From assembly GCA_945896935.1 (NCBI GenBank), contig CAMDER010000102.1:1-6409 (forward strand): DNA of 6,409 bases, given 5' to 3'. The position numbers and the translations under genes are program-made. This stretch comes from Bifidobacterium breve. Its GTDB lineage: Bacteria; Actinomycetota; Acidimicrobiia; Acidimicrobiales; Ilumatobacteraceae. Under the pieces are notes generated by a model. The model worked only from the letters and a program-made list of their open reading frames with translations. It was not told the DNA's origin and searched no databases. Position 1 is the first letter of the stretch, and every line of letters starts with the position of its first letter. Shown one piece after another: positions 5,969 through 6,409 of the stretch.

Positions 5969-6376
5969 ATGAAAAGCCTTCGATTGACCAAACTTTTCAA
6001 AGAATTTCGCGACTTCATTAACAAGGGAAACCTGCTGGCCATCGCAGTCGGTTTCGTCATTGGTGGAGCCTTTTCGGGTCTCGTCAAATCTATGGTTGAA
6101 GAAGTTGTCATGCCGATTGTGGCGATTCCTTTTGGCACTCCAAATTTCGATGATGCACTCGTTCTTCATGTCAATGATGCTGAAATTCGTTTCGGTGCAT
6201 TCTTGACTGTTGCCGTCACTTTTATTTCAATCTCATTTGTTCTGTTCTTGATGTTGAAGGCGTATAACAAGGCCACGGGGACTGAGGCAGTTGCACCGCC
6301 CACACCCGACGTGGTTTTGCTCACATCTATTCGTGATGAACTGAAAACTATTCGCGAACAGGGCACTGCTCAATGA
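5969..6376 (+). CDS. mscL: Large-conductance mechanosensitive channel MscL
   Basis: This 135-residue protein is almost exactly the length of E. coli MscL and forms a homo-oligomeric (typically pentameric) inner-membrane pore that opens on high membrane tension to release solutes during osmotic downshock. The order is an amphipathic N-terminal helix KLFKEFRDFINKGN (8-21), TM1 (about 22-52), a periplasmic loop (about 53-74), TM2 (about 77-99, ending LKAYNK) and the cytoplasmic helix VLLTSIRDELKTIREQ (116-131), which matches the LLTEIRDLL bundle. Two TM1 positions are unusual: the very conserved Asp (E. coli Asp18) is Ala24, and the gate residue matching Val23 is Phe29. The MPP turn at the end of TM1 is MPI. 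There is no Shine-Dalgarno; a -10-like TATTCT lies just upstream. The TGA stop overlaps the ATG of the next gene. Confidence 0.95.
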   Translation: MKSLRLTKLFKEFRDFINKGNLLAIAVGFVIGGAFSGLVKSMVEEVVMPIVAIPFGTPNFDDALVLHVNDAEIRFGAFLTVAVTFISISFVLFLMLKAYNKATGTEAVAPPTPDVVLLTSIRDELKTIREQGTAQ

Positions 6377-6409
6377 ATTTTTCTCGAGACAACTTGCGCC
6401 GCTGTGCTG
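6373..6409 (+). CDS. Start of an unidentified gene coupled to mscL (3' truncated by window)
   Basis: An ATG at 6373 overlaps the mscL TGA in an ATGA and stays open for the 12 codons left in the window, reading MNFSRDNLRRCA. The same overlap joins two other gene pairs here, which supports it as a real start. AGGG (6359-6362), about 10 nt upstream, is a weak possible ribosome binding site. Twelve residues are too few to assign a family, and the polar, basic start shows no signal peptide. Confidence 0.5.
   Translation, partial: MNFSRDNLRRCA

Noticed and set aside
1..6409. CRISPR array, insertion sequence, tRNA, attachment site or defence/toxin system
   Set aside because: I saw no spaced direct repeats, transposase, cloverleaf-like sequence or toxin-antitoxin-like pair; nearly every base is accounted for by eight recognisable genes.

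Overview
The window reads as a compact chromosomal segment of a free-living actinobacterium, with GC near one half. An F420-type luciferase-like oxidoreductase, a moderate GC content, very short gaps and frequent ATGA stop/start overlaps suggest a streamlined aquatic lineage such as Acidimicrobiia/Ilumatobacteraceae. That placement is inference from gene content and style; no phylogenetic marker is present.

Layout, left to right. (1) 1-363 (+) is the C-terminal end of an acetylpolyamine amidohydrolase/class II histone-deacetylase-like enzyme. Its stop abuts the stop of the next gene, which runs the other way. (2) 364-1991 (-) is a two-gene operon: an alpha/beta hydrolase of the methylesterase/hydroxynitrile-lyase-like type (1266-1991), translationally coupled by ATGA to an F420-dependent LLM-class oxidoreductase (364-1269). 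(3) A 68-bp divergent gap leads to 2060-3156 (+), a classical NADP-type short-chain dehydrogenase coupled by ATGA to a small DUF952 protein. (4) 3153-4592 (-) is an amidase-signature hydrolase whose stop codon overlaps the DUF952 stop in a shared TTAA. (5) A 39-bp divergent gap leads to 4632-5918 (+), an EntS-like/MFS_3 major facilitator exporter. (6) 5969-6376 (+) is the mechanosensitive channel MscL, coupled by ATGA to a gene that starts at 6373 and leaves the window.

No gap exceeds 70 bp. I see no tRNA, rRNA, CRISPR array, insertion sequence, long repeat or clear intrinsic terminator. The genes look like ordinary housekeeping or secondary metabolism: hydrolysis of amides and esters, redox chemistry with NADP and F420, export and osmotic protection. 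The hydrolase-oxidoreductase pair and the SDR-DUF952 pair are the only neighbours whose coupling suggests shared function.

I did not find a convincing undescribed system. The points most worth a second look are the SDR-DUF952 pair, a MscL variant with substitutions at the pore gate and at the conserved TM1 aspartate, and a recurring start architecture (a -10-like hexamer 7-9 nt before the start codon, mostly without a Shine-Dalgarno) that suggests leaderless transcripts.
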